From Aphelocoma coerulescens (taxonomy: Eukaryota; Chordata; Aves; Passeriformes; Corvidae): a stretch of DNA of 64,000 nt. The stretch lies in assembly GCF_041296385.1 (NCBI RefSeq), contig NC_091013.1, positions 70,153,563-70,217,562 on the forward strand, read 5' to 3'. Numbering within the stretch: the stretch's first letter is position 1; every line of letters begins with the position of its first letter. Positions 25,466 through 38,862 of this stretch are shown one piece after another. Under the pieces are notes generated by a model that was not told the DNA's origin, made no database searches, and saw only the letters and a program-made list of their open reading frames with translations. The position numbers and the translations under genes were made by a program.

Positions 25466-28400
25466 TTATGCCTTCCTCAGCAGCTCCAATTTGCTTTCTT
25501 GCAAAGCCATATTTGTGAGAAGTTCTCTTTGGCCAGCTGTTCTTGTATGGACAATAAACCAGTTTGTCTCTTTCTGCCTTCCAGTGATATCCTCAAAGGA
25601 CCCGATACTCCCAGATGCACTCCAGGCCATGAGATATGAGTCCTCAGTTTCATGTTGTGAAAATGTCACTCTCACAGATCTGACATTTTGCTGACATTAT
25701 CTCAGATATTTTGAGTACCAAAAAAAACCCAACTAAACCACAGAAAAAATCATTCTTATGTCTTTGAACCATCATTTGGGCCAAGACACACTTTGCTGCA
25801 GAGTGGCAGTGTAAATACAACCCAGTTGGTACCATCAGTCCTGGAGCTCGTTTCCTAGACTTCCAGCACCATGAGATGTGCCACATTCTTTACCCTTAGG
25901 CAGATGATGGGTCCACATCTGTTTAATTTACCGGCATAGATTTAATCGAGACCAATAACTTGCAAGGACCAAAAATATATCTGATGTTTACAAGAGAGCA
26001 TGAGGACCTACACAGCCAAATCATATGCAAAATAAACATTACCTTAGCCGTGAATCCTCATTTTTCAGGGCAGCAGTTAGCAAAATTCCTACAATTAGAC
26101 AGAAACTACCACGCCACACAAGTTTACACAATAGGTAATTGCCCACAGTGGTTTCCCATCTTCCTTAGTACAGATCTTCACACCCCACTGGATTGAGACT
26201 TGGATTGAGTCTGGCAACTTCTGTGATCCTAATACTGGTATCCGGTCATGTTTCTGTTCAGCTAATATATCTTTCAACACACAATGGTCAAATAATTGTT
26301 CTGCTACTACTGGTCTCTTTGAAGTTTGTGAATGTAAAGCACTGATCTGTTTCTAGTGTGAGATACCATATGATCAAATTAGAATATGTAAATTGCTCAC
26401 AAGAGCTTCCTATGGAGCATGAATTTGCTGTTAACAAGTGCTTCCTGAATGAAATAAGTGTTTTTAACTCCCCTCAGTGAGAGTAGGAGACATTAAGCAT
26501 TTCAGGATTAGACTTGAACCCCTCAATCCTTGCCTGTCTCCTGGGAAAATATGTCATCTAGCCTAAATACCAAAAGTTCAGCTTGTCAACCACAGCATGA
26601 TCCTCCTGCAACTGGAACACATCGGCAGAGAATTGTTGGATCAAAGGTAGGCATCTCAGAATATGATCTAATGTGACTTAGTTGTCTACATTCTCTTCAT
26701 CAATCATGAAGGAAATAGAAAGTTCTAGAGAGAAATTAAATTAAATCTAGTGGCTAGGACTGGTTTTCCATCAATTTATAGGACTTCCACAGAGACTTAG
26801 ACATTAACAAGTACAATAGATGTACTTAAGATGTACCTCACTAAGTGAGGTGAATCCCACCACCACTTACAAGATTCAGTAACTTCATCAGTTGGACTAG
26901 ACTGTGTTGCAGGTAAATTCGGCATGGTCCTCAACATAAAAGGGGTTTTGCAATTCGCTACTGTTGTTCCAGGGATGCTCGTGCACACAAAAGCATGTCA
27001 TATTTTCCAACCTTGCTAGCTGACTTGGTAAAAAATATTATTTCTGCAAAAAAACCTCACTTTGGCATTTTTTTTAGACCACCACCAGACGCAAAAACTA
27101 CCCTCATTATGTCAGCATTTCTTCATGTGGGAATTGGTCAGCAGCACAAAGGCCAAGCAATGGCACAAATGAGCTGAGAGTGTTGGTTTACAGCTGAGAA
27201 CCTTAACCCAGGACATGGGCCTTCCTCTGCCTACATTCCAGGTCTTGAAGATTGCCTTGGGCACAACTGTGGGACCCAGTGCCCAGGGCTCTGTACCTGC
27301 TGCAACCTTGGCCTGATGCTGTATCAGAGTAAGCTCCAGGTGCACACACCCTCACACACAGCTGGACTCAACTTCTTTCCTCTGCTTCCCTCCCCTCTTC
27401 TTCAAGTTAATTGCCTTAACAAAACCTGCTGATGGCAGAGATGGAGGAGGAGGAACCACATCCTGCCGGAGCATCTCCTCACTGCAGACAGGAATGAGGT
27501 CAGAAAGGGAGCATGAGTAGGAACTTGCTGAAGTTTCTCTTCAGGAAGGGAAAAGGAAAGGAATAGAAAGGAGAAAAGATGGGACTCCAGTTCCCATATT
27601 CAAGTCCTCAGGAGCAATTCACAAAGACTTCTGGGAAAAAAATTTTTCTTCTGATCCTTTTCCTCTGTTGGCTTGGGTGCTCCTGTAGGACACAAGAGAT
27701 AAAGGTGTTAAACTACTTATGCTAAGGAAGGAATCAGGTCTCCTACCTCATAGGCACCTCCTGGTACTTACCTACTATGCTCAAACACTGAGCCTATAAC
27801 TGTGTATTAAAGGGAAGTCACCACAACTGGATTTAGTGAGGAATCAAACCTTTACATCATGTACAGCATGTTTTTGGAGAATGCTGATTGAATTCAGGAC
27901 CTTAGAATTTGCAGGGAAGAAGATTCTTATTTTCAGGGCTGTCATGGGGCTAAGGCATCAACTAACCATAAATTGCTCAGACTGGAGAAAGTTTTGTCAT
28001 AAGGGGCAACTTCCAAAGGATGACCCAGGTACCCCAGAGATCAGTGACATCTACATAGGTGGGTTTATATTGAAACTTTGGAGAATTTCAGGCATGTAGT
28101 TTTTCCCGTAATTTTCATATTGCTTGAAACAGAAACTATATTGCAAATGAAAGAAGGGACTATTTGAAATTAACATGGGGAACAATGTACTAGAAGGACA
28201 GAGAATCTGAGTAAAGATAGAGTGGGAGAAGAACTTGAGCAAAAAGGTTTAAGAAGAGAAAGGCAGAATTAGGAGGGAGTGGGAGAAAATGAGAAGAATT
28301 ATAATTAAGAATAAATTCAAGCCACTTCCCATGTTGAAAGCTCACAGCTAGTAAGCTGATTGGCATCTTACAATTCTGCCAGGGTATTACAGAAACAGCA

Positions 28401-31400
28401 TTTGAAGTCACCATCATGTTTTTTATGTGTTTCATAATCATGTTTGTTAATTGGAAGATGCAAGATTTCATCTATACTAAGCTTTAGTACTTTACCACTA
28501 AAGTCTGATTAGTAAATCTTGGAAGGAAAGGAAAGAAAGCTGATGCTTTGCTCAACAAGCCTCTATGTACACTCAGGATTAAATGTCAGATAAAGTCACT
28601 GCTTTATTAATTTTCACTTTACTCTGAAACAAAATATATGAACCATGCAATTATTTAAAAATCCTATCAGCATTAAACTCTCCCCATGTCTTACTTCTTC
28701 CTCCTCATACTTTCACCCCCAGCAGTAGAGAACAGTCTCTCCTGCTAACCTGCAATAAACTCTGCTTATAGCTGCCTTTAAAGGAAGTCCACCGAAACTT
28801 AAAAATAGATGAGACAAGACTAAGATTAATAAAATAGGCAAGGATAATTGCTCATTTTGTTATGACCCAAATTCAACCCATTAAGGGAAGAGTATAAGAC
28901 TCCCTTCTAGTTAAATTGACTGAAACATTCTGCAACAACAGAGAATAATAAAGCACAATTAAAAGTGAAAGTGACCTGGAGCTTTAAATACCCAAGAACC
29001 GTGGTAATGGAACAAGAAGGCCATTTAAAGGTCAGCAGCTTATAAACAATGTCCTCAGAGCAATTTCTCAAGAAGAAAATAATTTCAGATGGGCCTACTG
29101 AGTAATTTATAAAAAAAAAGGCTTCTCCCATCCTGAAGGAAGCCAAGCAAAATTAAATGCCTACTACGAGGCTCTGGCAGCCATTGTTTCATGTCTTATG
29201 TTCAAGAGGAACTATTCCAGCTGGCATTGAGTGGGATCATCTGGCAGGGTAAATCTCACGATACCATGCTTACAGAGTCACACATTTCCCAAAATATTTG
29301 TTCCTTTGGAGATGACATCTGGGCTGTAGGCCATGAACTCTGCCTGCTCTGCAGCAGTGGTTACCTGGGCACCTGCACCGCTGCAGAGCAAGAGGCAAAT
29401 GGAAATGCTGATGCTCGCGGTTCTCTCTGGGCAATGTGGGAAGCCGTGTGCGTCGACCCTTTTGGTTCTCTGCTCAGCTGTGCTTCTCTGGCATATTTTC
29501 TGTGGCCTCTCATGTACACACACCTCCCAGCAGATCCTGGGGACTGGCACCTGCTGCCAACCTGCATAAGGAGTGAGTGTCCTGGCACTGCTATGGAAGT
29601 CTCCTTTTCTTCCTTGCTAAGATCTGTTGTCCTGGATGTACTGGTCTATGACTTCAAAAATTTGCCTCCATGAGTGAAAATATAGAAGTCATTATAGAAA
29701 CCTAATGTAATTACTCATATTTATACAGATCCTGCAAGCTCAAAAGGAAAAAATCCTTCTCCACATGGAGTCATTTTTCTCCCTTCATTTTTCAGACTTG
29801 GATGTAGAGCCCCATTCTAGCAATAGCTATATCCCAGAGCTGGAAATATAGATTATACCAAAAAAACCTTAATTGAATGTGTAGGAAAACAAGGCAATTC
29901 ATATAAGCATTGATTATAAATCTGTCAAAAATATAAAGCTAGAAAATTATCTTTGATCCAGGCAGGCATATTGAATACAGCAGTCCAACAATAACTGTTT
30001 TGTGTCAGCACCTACAACAAAAACTACTAGGAAGGACTTGCAGCATCCAGCAAGTTATTCTGCATCACTTAAATCCATATCCAGGAGAAAAAAATTGATG
30101 ATCTTATGTATTTATTTAGCCTGTGTTATATCTCAGTCATCAGGAAACACGCCTCATAACCCGATGTCCAGAGGAAAAGACAACAGGATTCTTGGCACAA
30201 GGTATTAGCATGTGTAAGGTGTATTTTGTGTTTTATGCAGCTTCATCAAAACTGACATAAACCAATCATTTCTAAAATCATCTAATGACAGAGAAGAATT
30301 ATACTTAGGCTTTTGGTGAATTCTTTGCAGATGGCTTCATTCAGGAGTTAGCATAATAGTAATGCTGCCCCACACAGCACAGGTTTCACTGACTATTTAT
30401 GGGCATTTAATATTTCATTAGTTCTTTTTCTGAATGCCTTTCTTCTGCTGTGTTGATTCTGTACTTTTTCCTCCATCTGCCCTCTTCCCTCCTTTTGCAC
30501 AGCACAAGTTCACTGAATATTTTACTCCCTGTTCCTTTCATAGTCTCTTTCATCCTAGCAACACATCAACCAAATGACTTGAAGCTCGTTCCCCCTGTGT
30601 TCAGGTTAGTCAAAAAATTAGCTGGAAGACACCAGCCACTTTGCTGTAACTGTGTGTTGCCTGTAAAGTAACATGTGGGGGGATTTAAATATGACATTGT
30701 GTAGTGCTATTTCAAGAAAAATAGTCTCTCTCCTCTGCATTTTGTACTGGTGCAGTTCATTTACAGCAGGCTGGCCACATGCCCATTATGCACAGACAGT
30801 GGATGCAGAGTCATTGGAACAGCTGATCAAACACAACCAAGATAAATTCAACCCAGTACATTTTCCATTGTCTATAAAAGAAATTTGGTTTTTATAGATT
30901 TTGTCTGCATCTCTCTTCTGAGCCATAGGTGTAAAAATAAGGCAGGAAACTGGACAGATTTTCTTCCCTCAAGACTGTAAAATCACTCAATAAACCTCTT
31001 CCTATAATAAAAGCCTTAAAATGATAGTTGAAAACCTGGCTCCACTGGAGACAATAGTAAAACTCCCATTCACATCAGGAGCAAGTGACTTCTGTGCTAA
31101 TGAAAGCCCTTTAATGGTACTGGGTATGCTACACAATGAATCCATATAATAACTTGCTGTAAAACACATGTTTTTCTCCAGATAAGGTTTCACATTTTTT
31201 TTACTAATAATACATTTTTTTAAATACTGATTTCTTCCATCAATAAAAGGCAGTCAATGTATAAATGCACATTAACACTAAGCAGCTGTTCAAAAAAAGG
31301 ACTTCTGAAGACAGCATGGAAATGAAGCTGCAGGTTGAATGTTATATAGGCCAAATGGAATGGTCAAGGCTGTTTTAAGTCTCGGCTGGAAGCTGGTTTG

Positions 31401-34129
31401 TCTAAGACCAAAGTAAATGTTAAAAGCATTATTGGCCAAGATGGACTCACACTGACATCTGGAAAATTTGTACAAAACTAGGAGGAATTTGTAGTCTTTG
31501 TCTGTGTCTAACATTTTGATTTAGACTTACCAAAGCATACATGGTAAGTACCCAGACAGAAAACAAAAATTCCAGTATATTGCCTGCAAAATGCCAGCAC
31601 AAAAGGATTTTAGAGAGAGAAATTCACATTGTCAGCTGTCAGTTTGCAGTGCGGATAAATCCCAGCGTGTAATTGCAGCATTAGTCATGCTAGCTAACAA
31701 AGGCATCACAGAACAGGTGGGGGACCAAGAATGGAGAGCAGAGAGGTCATCAGCTGTCTGAGGCACCAGCTTTCCTCACCCGCCTCCAGCGCCAGCTCAG
31801 CAAGCCAGGATGAGGAGCTCAGTCTGGAGAGCTGCGCTTGCTGCTGCCCTCTCTGTGCCCCACCATTGGCTTGTCCAGGGCTGGCTGCCAGCCCTGCTCC
31901 CCTCACAGGCAGCTCACGCAGGCTCAGGTCCTCCTGCACCGCTTGTCCAGCACAGAGGGGACACAAGTAAGCCTTCACTTTGAAGCTGTAACGGTGTCAG
32001 TACTGTCTTGGGCTTGGAATAGGATGGAAGAGGAACAAAGGAAAAAAGCTTTTCCAGAACAGCCACATATCTGAGATGGGCTGCTTCTGAATTCAGCCTT
32101 TGGGTTAACAAATGTGTCCCACTACAAAGGTGGGATGAAACTCACTTCTCCACACTCAGAAGACCCTTTTGAAGAAACAGCCCTACACTTTTTTTTTTTT
32201 TTCAGTAAGTCAGTACCTAAGTGAGGGCTTGAATCTGGATATAGTCCTCGTAATGATTCCATCCGTTTGTAAAGAGTAGCAGGGGAAGAATATTTCTGAT
32301 AGTGGCATCTCTTATATTGTCATTGTTTGCACCTATGCTGATCAGAATTGCAAATATGGGACTATGAGAATAACCCATGAAGAGATGTGCTAGATTTGCT
32401 ATCACCTGGAGTCATTAAATAAAGTGCAGAAATCTTTGAAAAACCTATTCTAGCTCAATCAGAGGACAAGTCCATGTCGTGGCCTGCATTCTACAGCTGA
32501 AGGATATGACAACAGCAGCTCTTGTGGGTATTAAATGTCATGAGTATTTGAATCTGCTTCACCAGAGTGGTTTGAATTTCTTTTAATTCTAAGATTCTGG
32601 GTGCTTTTCAGCATTCATATTTGTCAGCTTGAAGAGTACCATCAAAAACAAAGGTACAAGGCCAAGCCTTTCAGGATATAAATAGATTAATAGTTCCCGG
32701 AGGGAAAGGTACCTGGAGGACCCAGGCTAATTCTGAGTCATTCCAGAAGGATGCCATTATATAAAGCCTTCCCCAAATCCCACTGTTAAGGGCATTTGAG
32801 GTGGAAAGAGGTATTGGCTACAAGACAGGCACTCAAAGGACACAACCTAGGGGGGTATAAAGTTCAGAAGTATTTTATAAGGAGCTAAAAGCATCTGAGG
32901 AGGACAGCTGTTTTAAAATAAAGACAGGAAGACTGAAGACTGTTTCTTTCAAAGCTTCGAGAGAGCTGATACTGATGAAGTCCTTCTGCAGGCCTAAGTG
33001 GAGCACCCAGCGTTACATGAAACATAACAAACCTTCAACATTGCTCCAGTGTCCTCTTGCTGCTGAGCACTCCCTGTGCCCAGGAGGAGGAGCCATGCCA
33101 ACTTACTCATCTCAAATTGCAAATTCCAGCTAGAAGCAAAGATTTTTTTTCTTTTGTTTTTATTTCTTTCTAGTTACCAAGATTATAGTGTTATAAACAG
33201 GGAGAGATTCTCAAGAGCTAGAAATAAACACTCTACCTTAACACCAGCTGATCCTGCACAGAGGCAGATATCACGGGTCTCTCTGCTGGCACATCATGCA
33301 GGAATAGGATGATAGGCCTGCAGAATCTCAACCTCACAATGAAGTATGCAAGGGATTCACACCAAATGCATATGAGTCCTGCAAAACTGTAACATGACGC
33401 CCAAACAGGGTCTTTGCTTTCCTTTAATACGTAGCAGAGTAATGCTCCTGAGACACTTGCAGAGGCACTGCTTCATCAGAATTCAGTAGCACACACAAAG
33501 TAATACGAGGTAATCTACATGATTAATCAATAACATTTTGTCCCAAATTTTTAGGGTTCTTTGTCTGATTTTTGATTCTACCAACATGCTAATGAACAGT
33601 CGGTCTCTTCAATCATCCCCAAGCCACGCTGGGAAAATACTGGAGCTTCCCTGGCTGTGGACAAGGAGGAGGATTTTGGGAAGGTTGTTAGTTAAAAGTG
33701 CGACACACAAAGAGCAGCCTCAAATTTTGGACTTGATTACTCATGTCAGACCCCTTTGGAGTCCCATAAAGAGCCCATAAAACCTGACATTTCTGTGATG
33801 ATGTAGAGGGAGAAGGAAAAGCAGGAGTGAGGAGACAAGAAAGGATGGGCTGAGAAATCAATTTTCCATGGTAATATGATCAACAAGAGCAAGAAGAGAA
33901 GGGCTGTGCTCCAAAGGAGTTAGAGAAAAAGAGGTCCAAGTACTATGAATGAGGAGACATCATGAGCTGCCCCATGTTTTGGAGCTGAGAAGCAGGTAAG
34001 AAGAGGATTCGGACCAAAGAAGAAAGTAGCATATGTGAAAGAAAGAGTAGGGGAAGCTGGGGAAGTGGAGGTGGGGACAAACAAGAAGGAAATGGCATTT
34101 TTTTTCTGAGCAATCAGTGAATCCTTTTA
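25466..34129. other. Non-coding DNA, no gene seen
   Basis: About 8.7 kb with no gene that can be supported. A GC-richer island of sequence at 31690-31980 has overlapping frames on both strands and could be an untranslated exon or nothing. Purine-rich stretches occur near 27540-27590, 28200-28310 and 33800-34100. A T14 run lies at 32189-32202. The 160-residue + frame at 29191-29673 has no recognisable domain and overlaps - strand frames of similar size. Confidence 0.45.
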
Positions 34130-34278
34130 ACTTTTGTCGCGGGTTGGGTTTGTAACCGGGCGGAAACACCAATTTAGTGTAGTGGTTTGGTCTAAAATAC
34201 TCATTACTGTTTATCTTCTGTGAGATAAGAATTAGGAGAAATGCAAAGCAGGCACCAACTTGAATGAATATAAAGAAG

Positions 34279-34284
34279 TTTATT
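34279..34284 (-). promoter_or_regulatory. Probable LTR polyadenylation signal AATAAA
   Basis: AATAAA on the - strand within the 1.2 kb solo LTR. Its place, with about 145 nt left to the LTR end, fits an R/U5 boundary signal. It assumes the - orientation of the LTR. Confidence 0.5.
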
Positions 34285-34398
34285 AACAGACCTAAAAGAA
34301 GAAAAGAAAAGAAAAAAAAATTATACCACCTTTAGAACTCTCCTCCTCCTCCCACCTTCCTCCCTTCTCCCACTGACAGTGTAAAGACAACCCTTAAG

Positions 34399-34560
34399 AT
34401 GTTCAGTCTGTTTACCACTTCCATAATAACCTTGTTCAGTCCATTTAGAAAGAGAAGTCTCTTTTTGCTCGTGCTATGAAAACAGTATCACACCGAGACA
34501 GCCACCCACTTCCAAATATTGTTCAGTCCATTTAGGAAGAGGAGTCTCTCTGCTTGCGAT
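34399..34560 (-). repeat. Tandem duplication of about 87 bp inside the LTR
   Basis: TTGTTCAGTCCATTTAG starts at 34432 and again at 34519, each followed by a matching AGAGAAGTCTCT or AGAGGAGTCTCT stretch and preceded by CACTTCC. A third, more decayed start (GTTCAGTCTGTTTACCACTTCC) lies near 34400. LTR U3 regions often carry such enhancer-like direct repeats; any enhancer role here is inference. Confidence 0.75.
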
Positions 34561-35097
34561 GTGAGTCCCTTCCCCCGACTTGCAGCTTTTCCCGCAACTG
34601 CTTTCGAGGGTCCACTCTTGAAAGTTTTCTGGGGTACAATTTTAAGGTTGAGCTGTTCAGAAACAAAAACAGAGGCCCTTCTCCTTCCCTGGGAGCAAAG
34701 GGTCATCTTCATCTTTAAGACTATCTCTGGAAGCATCTCTAGGAATTGAGGTTTTTCTCCTTTCCTCTTTGGAGCAAAAAGTCCTCATCTGGTTCATCTG
34801 GTTCATCTCTCTCTGTCCAAACTTCTCATGAAATTACAGCTGCGTCAGCATCTGCCTATCTCAGCGCAGGTACTTCTGCTTACGAGTTGAACACTCCACC
34901 CCCCATATCTTCATGAAATTACAACAGGATACTCTGATATATCATAGCTTCACAACAGACTTTCAGCTTTAAGCATCTCCTCTCTCTCTTCCCTCAGGTT
35001 TTCAGCTCTTCACAGCAATAAAAGGGTTAATCTCACCTCGGCCTTACAGCTGGAATGTGGCTTATCGCAGTTGGTCACCTGACCTCTGCCGGACAGA

Positions 35098-35310
35098 GGT
35101 GCCGCTTTGCTGAATCTCGGCCGCAGTGGAGGGGGGGTTCCGAGCCGCTCCGGCTGCCCACGGCAAGGCAGTGGGGGTGTTCCACGGCTGGAACAGGCCC
35201 ATGGCTCCAGGCTGGCTGTGGCCCGGCCCAGCCTGGCCCAAGCAGGGCCTGGCCGGGCCCGCTGGCCCCTGCACGGGGCCTGCAGCCACCTGTCCCAGCG
35301 CCGGAAACGA
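35098..35310. promoter_or_regulatory. CpG-rich segment inside LTR U3
   Basis: A roughly 200 bp block with many CpGs (GGCCGCAG, TTCCGAGCCGCTCCGG, GGCCGGGCCCG, GCGCCGGAAACGAG) in a window that is otherwise strongly CpG-depleted. It lies near the inferred 5' end of the - strand LTR. It may act as a small CpG island; activity cannot be judged from sequence. Confidence 0.55.
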
Positions 35311-38300
35311 GAGAGAGCTGAGGTGGGAGTTTGTCTATTCTTAAGTGTGTATCACAGAGGCGGTCACAACTTTAAGTGGCTTAAAGAATTGTCCATATTC
35401 AAACTGGCCAGCTGATAGGTTCTATCAGGTCCCAGAGGAAGCTGTAAGCACCCCTTAGCAAGGATATCCCTTCCGGGACTATGCTTGCTAACCTATGACA
35501 ACAGTTTACAGAGAATATTGCCTTCCCTTGGAAAAGCTGGTACATTCTCTGGAGGCTGATAGCTTTTCAGTGGTGAGGTGCCCCATGTACCAGAGCAGTT
35601 TGGGGCACAAACAAGCAATGGATTTGTTTACACATTTCTCTAATCCATAGACAAAAGCCAGGATGGCTGCAGCAAAACTGCTCCCTGACACTGCTCCCTA
35701 ACACTGCTCTTCTTGCCTGGAAGAGGAGCCTCACAGTAACCCATCAGTGGTCTGTGGGGTGCTCTGTGGCGCAGACCAGCAGGCTGGGAGGGGAACCGCA
35801 CCTCTTCTGCCCATGGATTCATGAGAGATCCAGGACAGTGCCAGTCAGGAGTGCCGATTTCTGTGCATGCAGGCACAACATCTGCCTTGAATGCACCTGA
35901 CATTTAAATGCATAGGACTGAAGTTGCTTGTAGTCTCTCTGGAGACAGTTCTGCATTTGTCCAGCCCTTTACCATAACCTTGCCATAGCCCCTACAATTC
36001 CCTAGCATCTTGACAAAAACATCTTGTTTCTTCCTCTGAAGAATGCAGCAATATAATTAATATTAGGAGCTACCCCACAACTGTATGCATTCTCTCATGT
36101 TCTCAGCCGAGCAAATCTTTCATTTTGTCGGGTAATTTCTTTTTAATGTGGTAGTTGCTATTATTTCTTGATAGTGATAAAAGACCTGAAGCAAAATTCT
36201 TTTCAGAGAATTTAAGAGGGAAAAAAAAGTCTTTGTTGGTGAAAGGAGCGTACTTAATGCATGCAGAAGGTGTTAATTAAAAATCCTTAAAGCTGACATT
36301 ATAGCCCTAAAAATCATGAATATTTTGAGTCTTAAATGTCTCAGTTATCATCACAGAACACGTCTGCCATGGCACCCATTTCTTTGGCCTGAGGCATTAT
36401 TATAAAATTTAAAATGGGCATTTGGAGTTGGTAAGCTTTGATCTAATTGAATATGTGGTAGGATCGAATCATAATATGCCCATGATTTGCTGATCTCCTT
36501 CCTCCCTTCTGGCAAGGGTTTGTCAAGGGATACTAATGGACTTTTATAACCTACTGATGTTTTACAAAGTAAGCCAATTTTTGTAACTTATTTTTGTGTG
36601 TGAGCTTAACAACCCACACCCCACCCCACAAGAAAAAACCAACACCTCACCTGAGATTTCCATATGAGCTAAAGGGTGGAGTTAGCTTTCTAGCTGTTAT
36701 AATTCAGGAGGTATGACATTCACCTCTCTGTGTTTTTCTGCATCTGGCTTAGTGCACACCACACTGTGCAAAGTTGAAAATCAATTAATTTTGGAAAAAA
36801 TTTCTTTTTATACACTCTCTTCTGTGGATCCAATTTCTCATCTGTTCAGGGAATTTTTCTGGCATGAGCAGAGGTAAAACTGATGAATATTAAATCTCTG
36901 CAATCTTAAAGAGAGTAGTGCTTACCCAAGTTTCGGTGAACTACAGATGTGTGTATACATCTACCTAGATACATACATTTTATATACGTATGAAGACATG
37001 TTTGATGCATAGGTTTTTTGTTAATTTATAGACAGAGGTTCTAAATTTAAAAAAAAAAACAAAATTATCCTTTGAGATATCACATAGAAAAAAAAATTAC
37101 TTCTGCAAATGAGAAGTGGCATCAGTCATCAGTGGAAGGAGTGTATAGAAACAGCAAAGCAATTGAACATGAAAAGTTTGGCATAGAAAAGAAGGGTGAG
37201 TAATTTAAACCCACTCAGGAACAGGTGTGACTTGTTCATAAACCAGCTAGGAAAAAAAATTGTTCAATTGCTCCTCTCTGGTAAATAACAAATTACCATA
37301 GTAACTCCATTTTCAAACAACATATGCATATATTTTGTTACAGAAAAGCTTCAGTCAAAAACTGCGTTTTACTACCACACCATGACTTCTTTCCTAACTT
37401 CAAGATCCAAATTCTATGAACTTTCAGCTCTTTATTTAGACAGAGTGCCTCATCCATGACCTGCAAAGACCACCTTAAGCTTAACTGTATTGCTCAATCC
37501 ATGCTTAAAACGTATTCTGCCTCTTTGTTGAGACCATCACATTGAGCTAATTCAGCCAATAGCTTTTATGATAGGAAGAGTAAATAGCTGTCATTTTGAG
37601 GGTGGATTACAAAGGATTTTTTAAAATCAGATTGGTTTTTCCAGCAATTGCAAATTACCTGAGGCATAGTCTTCTATGTGAGTGTGTATTTAACTTTATA
37701 ATTGTATATATACGTGGTGGTGGTGGTTAGAAATCTGTAAGTATTTTGATTTTCAAGAAGAAGGCAGGTTTTCAATTAATTTAACTGAGTGACCATACAG
37801 AATACAAACCTTTATGTAGAGCTATACAGCCCAGGTTGAGCAGGAGGAGTCCCAAACCCCACTGTTCCCCAGGATTGTTGTGCAGCATCATACACTGACT
37901 TGCCTCCAAATCCTGCTCCAGACTTTGCAGTAGAAACGTTCATCAGGAACAATCCATCTGCAGCTTGCAACAGTCACATGATTTGTGATTAGTCTGTCTT
38001 TAAAAGGCAGACAGTGTCAGTGCCTCCAGAGCTGGACTTGCAAGCAAATACATAAGGGCTATGCAGCCTCAATTAGGTAATACCATTTTAACATCCTGAA
38101 TCTTTGAAATACAGGTGATTTGGCTCTTGCACCCTGAAGAGTTACTGGTTTTGTGCAGACTCATACTGAAGGGCGTCTCACCTGTTCAAATTAATCATTC
38201 CAGGCTGAAAGTAGTCTCCAATTGGTCTTAAGACTTGGAGAGATGATCAGAATCTGCTGTTGTTGACAGGTTTCTGTTTTGCAATCAGCAACAAATCGGA

Positions 38301-38838
38301 GTTTATTCAATGTTCCCATAGCCATCTGTTGCATCTATGATGGCAATTTCAGTCTGGATCCTTCTATCCTATCCAGGTTTATGTGATTCAGATGGCCAAA
38401 AATATCAGAACGGGCAGCAGCATAACAAACACTGACACTTTCAATTTGAAAAGTGTCTTTGAAAAGTATGCCAGAAGTTTGGTCCAATAAAGATAAGACA
38501 TGTATGCAATTGTAAGCTCTGGTTCACCATCCTCTTTTTTCTAAACAATAAAGGAAGAAGATGAAGTAGAAAATACAGGCATTTATTCCTTAGCCAGTCT
38601 CATCTCATAGTTCATTGGAAATCATTTTTGCATGAAGAGATTCTCTGAACCAAACCACTCAATCATCAGTAGATGCAGTGAAACAAATCTCTTTTCATTC
38701 CATTGGAAATATGCAAACAGTAATACATCTCTTGCCTGAAGAATAATTCCCTGTTCATAGCATGGTAATTCGTCTCACAGAATTATCTTGCTATACTTAT
38801 TCATTCTAGAAGATTTTAAAGGAAAGAGAAAAAAAAAA

Positions 38839-38862
38839 GGGGTGGGGGGGGGAGATGGGGGG
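38839..38862 (+). repeat. G-run cluster, possible G-quadruplex
   Basis: Runs of four, nine and six G separated by T and AGAT, directly after an A-rich run. The nine-G run can supply two tetrad strands, so a four-strand intramolecular quadruplex is possible on the + strand. It may also simply be part of a purine-rich low-complexity tract (38821-38875). Confidence 0.7.

Larger units (their letters stand above)
34135..35368 (-). mobile_element. Solo LTR, passerine type, 1234 bp, CpG-rich U3
   Basis: A complete, unusually long LTR without retroviral interior. On + it reads TGTCGCGGGTTGG to GCGGTCACA, and it is flanked by the exact repeat ACTTT at 34130-34134 and 35369-35373. The match extends to 6 bp (AACTTT) if the terminal A is counted as target. 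The - orientation is inferred from three signs. There is an AATAAA at 34279-34284 placed about 145 nt before the end. A TATAATTTT-like box lies near 34318-34326, upstream of that AATAAA on -. Near the inferred 5' end the words ACTTAAGAA and AGACAAA also occur near the 5' end of the LTR at 54094-55040. The U3 has a CpG-rich part (35098-35310) and tandem duplications of about 87 bp. No coding function is supported. Confidence 0.87.

Noticed and set aside
26500..26530. GGTTCAAGTC on the - strand, resembling a tRNA B box
   Set aside because: No matching A box at the right distance and no cloverleaf, so neither a tRNA nor a tRNA-derived SINE can be supported.
29191..29673. 160-residue + frame, one of the longest outside the LTRs
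   Set aside because: No recognisable domain, poor start context, and equally long frames on the opposite strand in a GC-richer patch. Chance frame is more likely.
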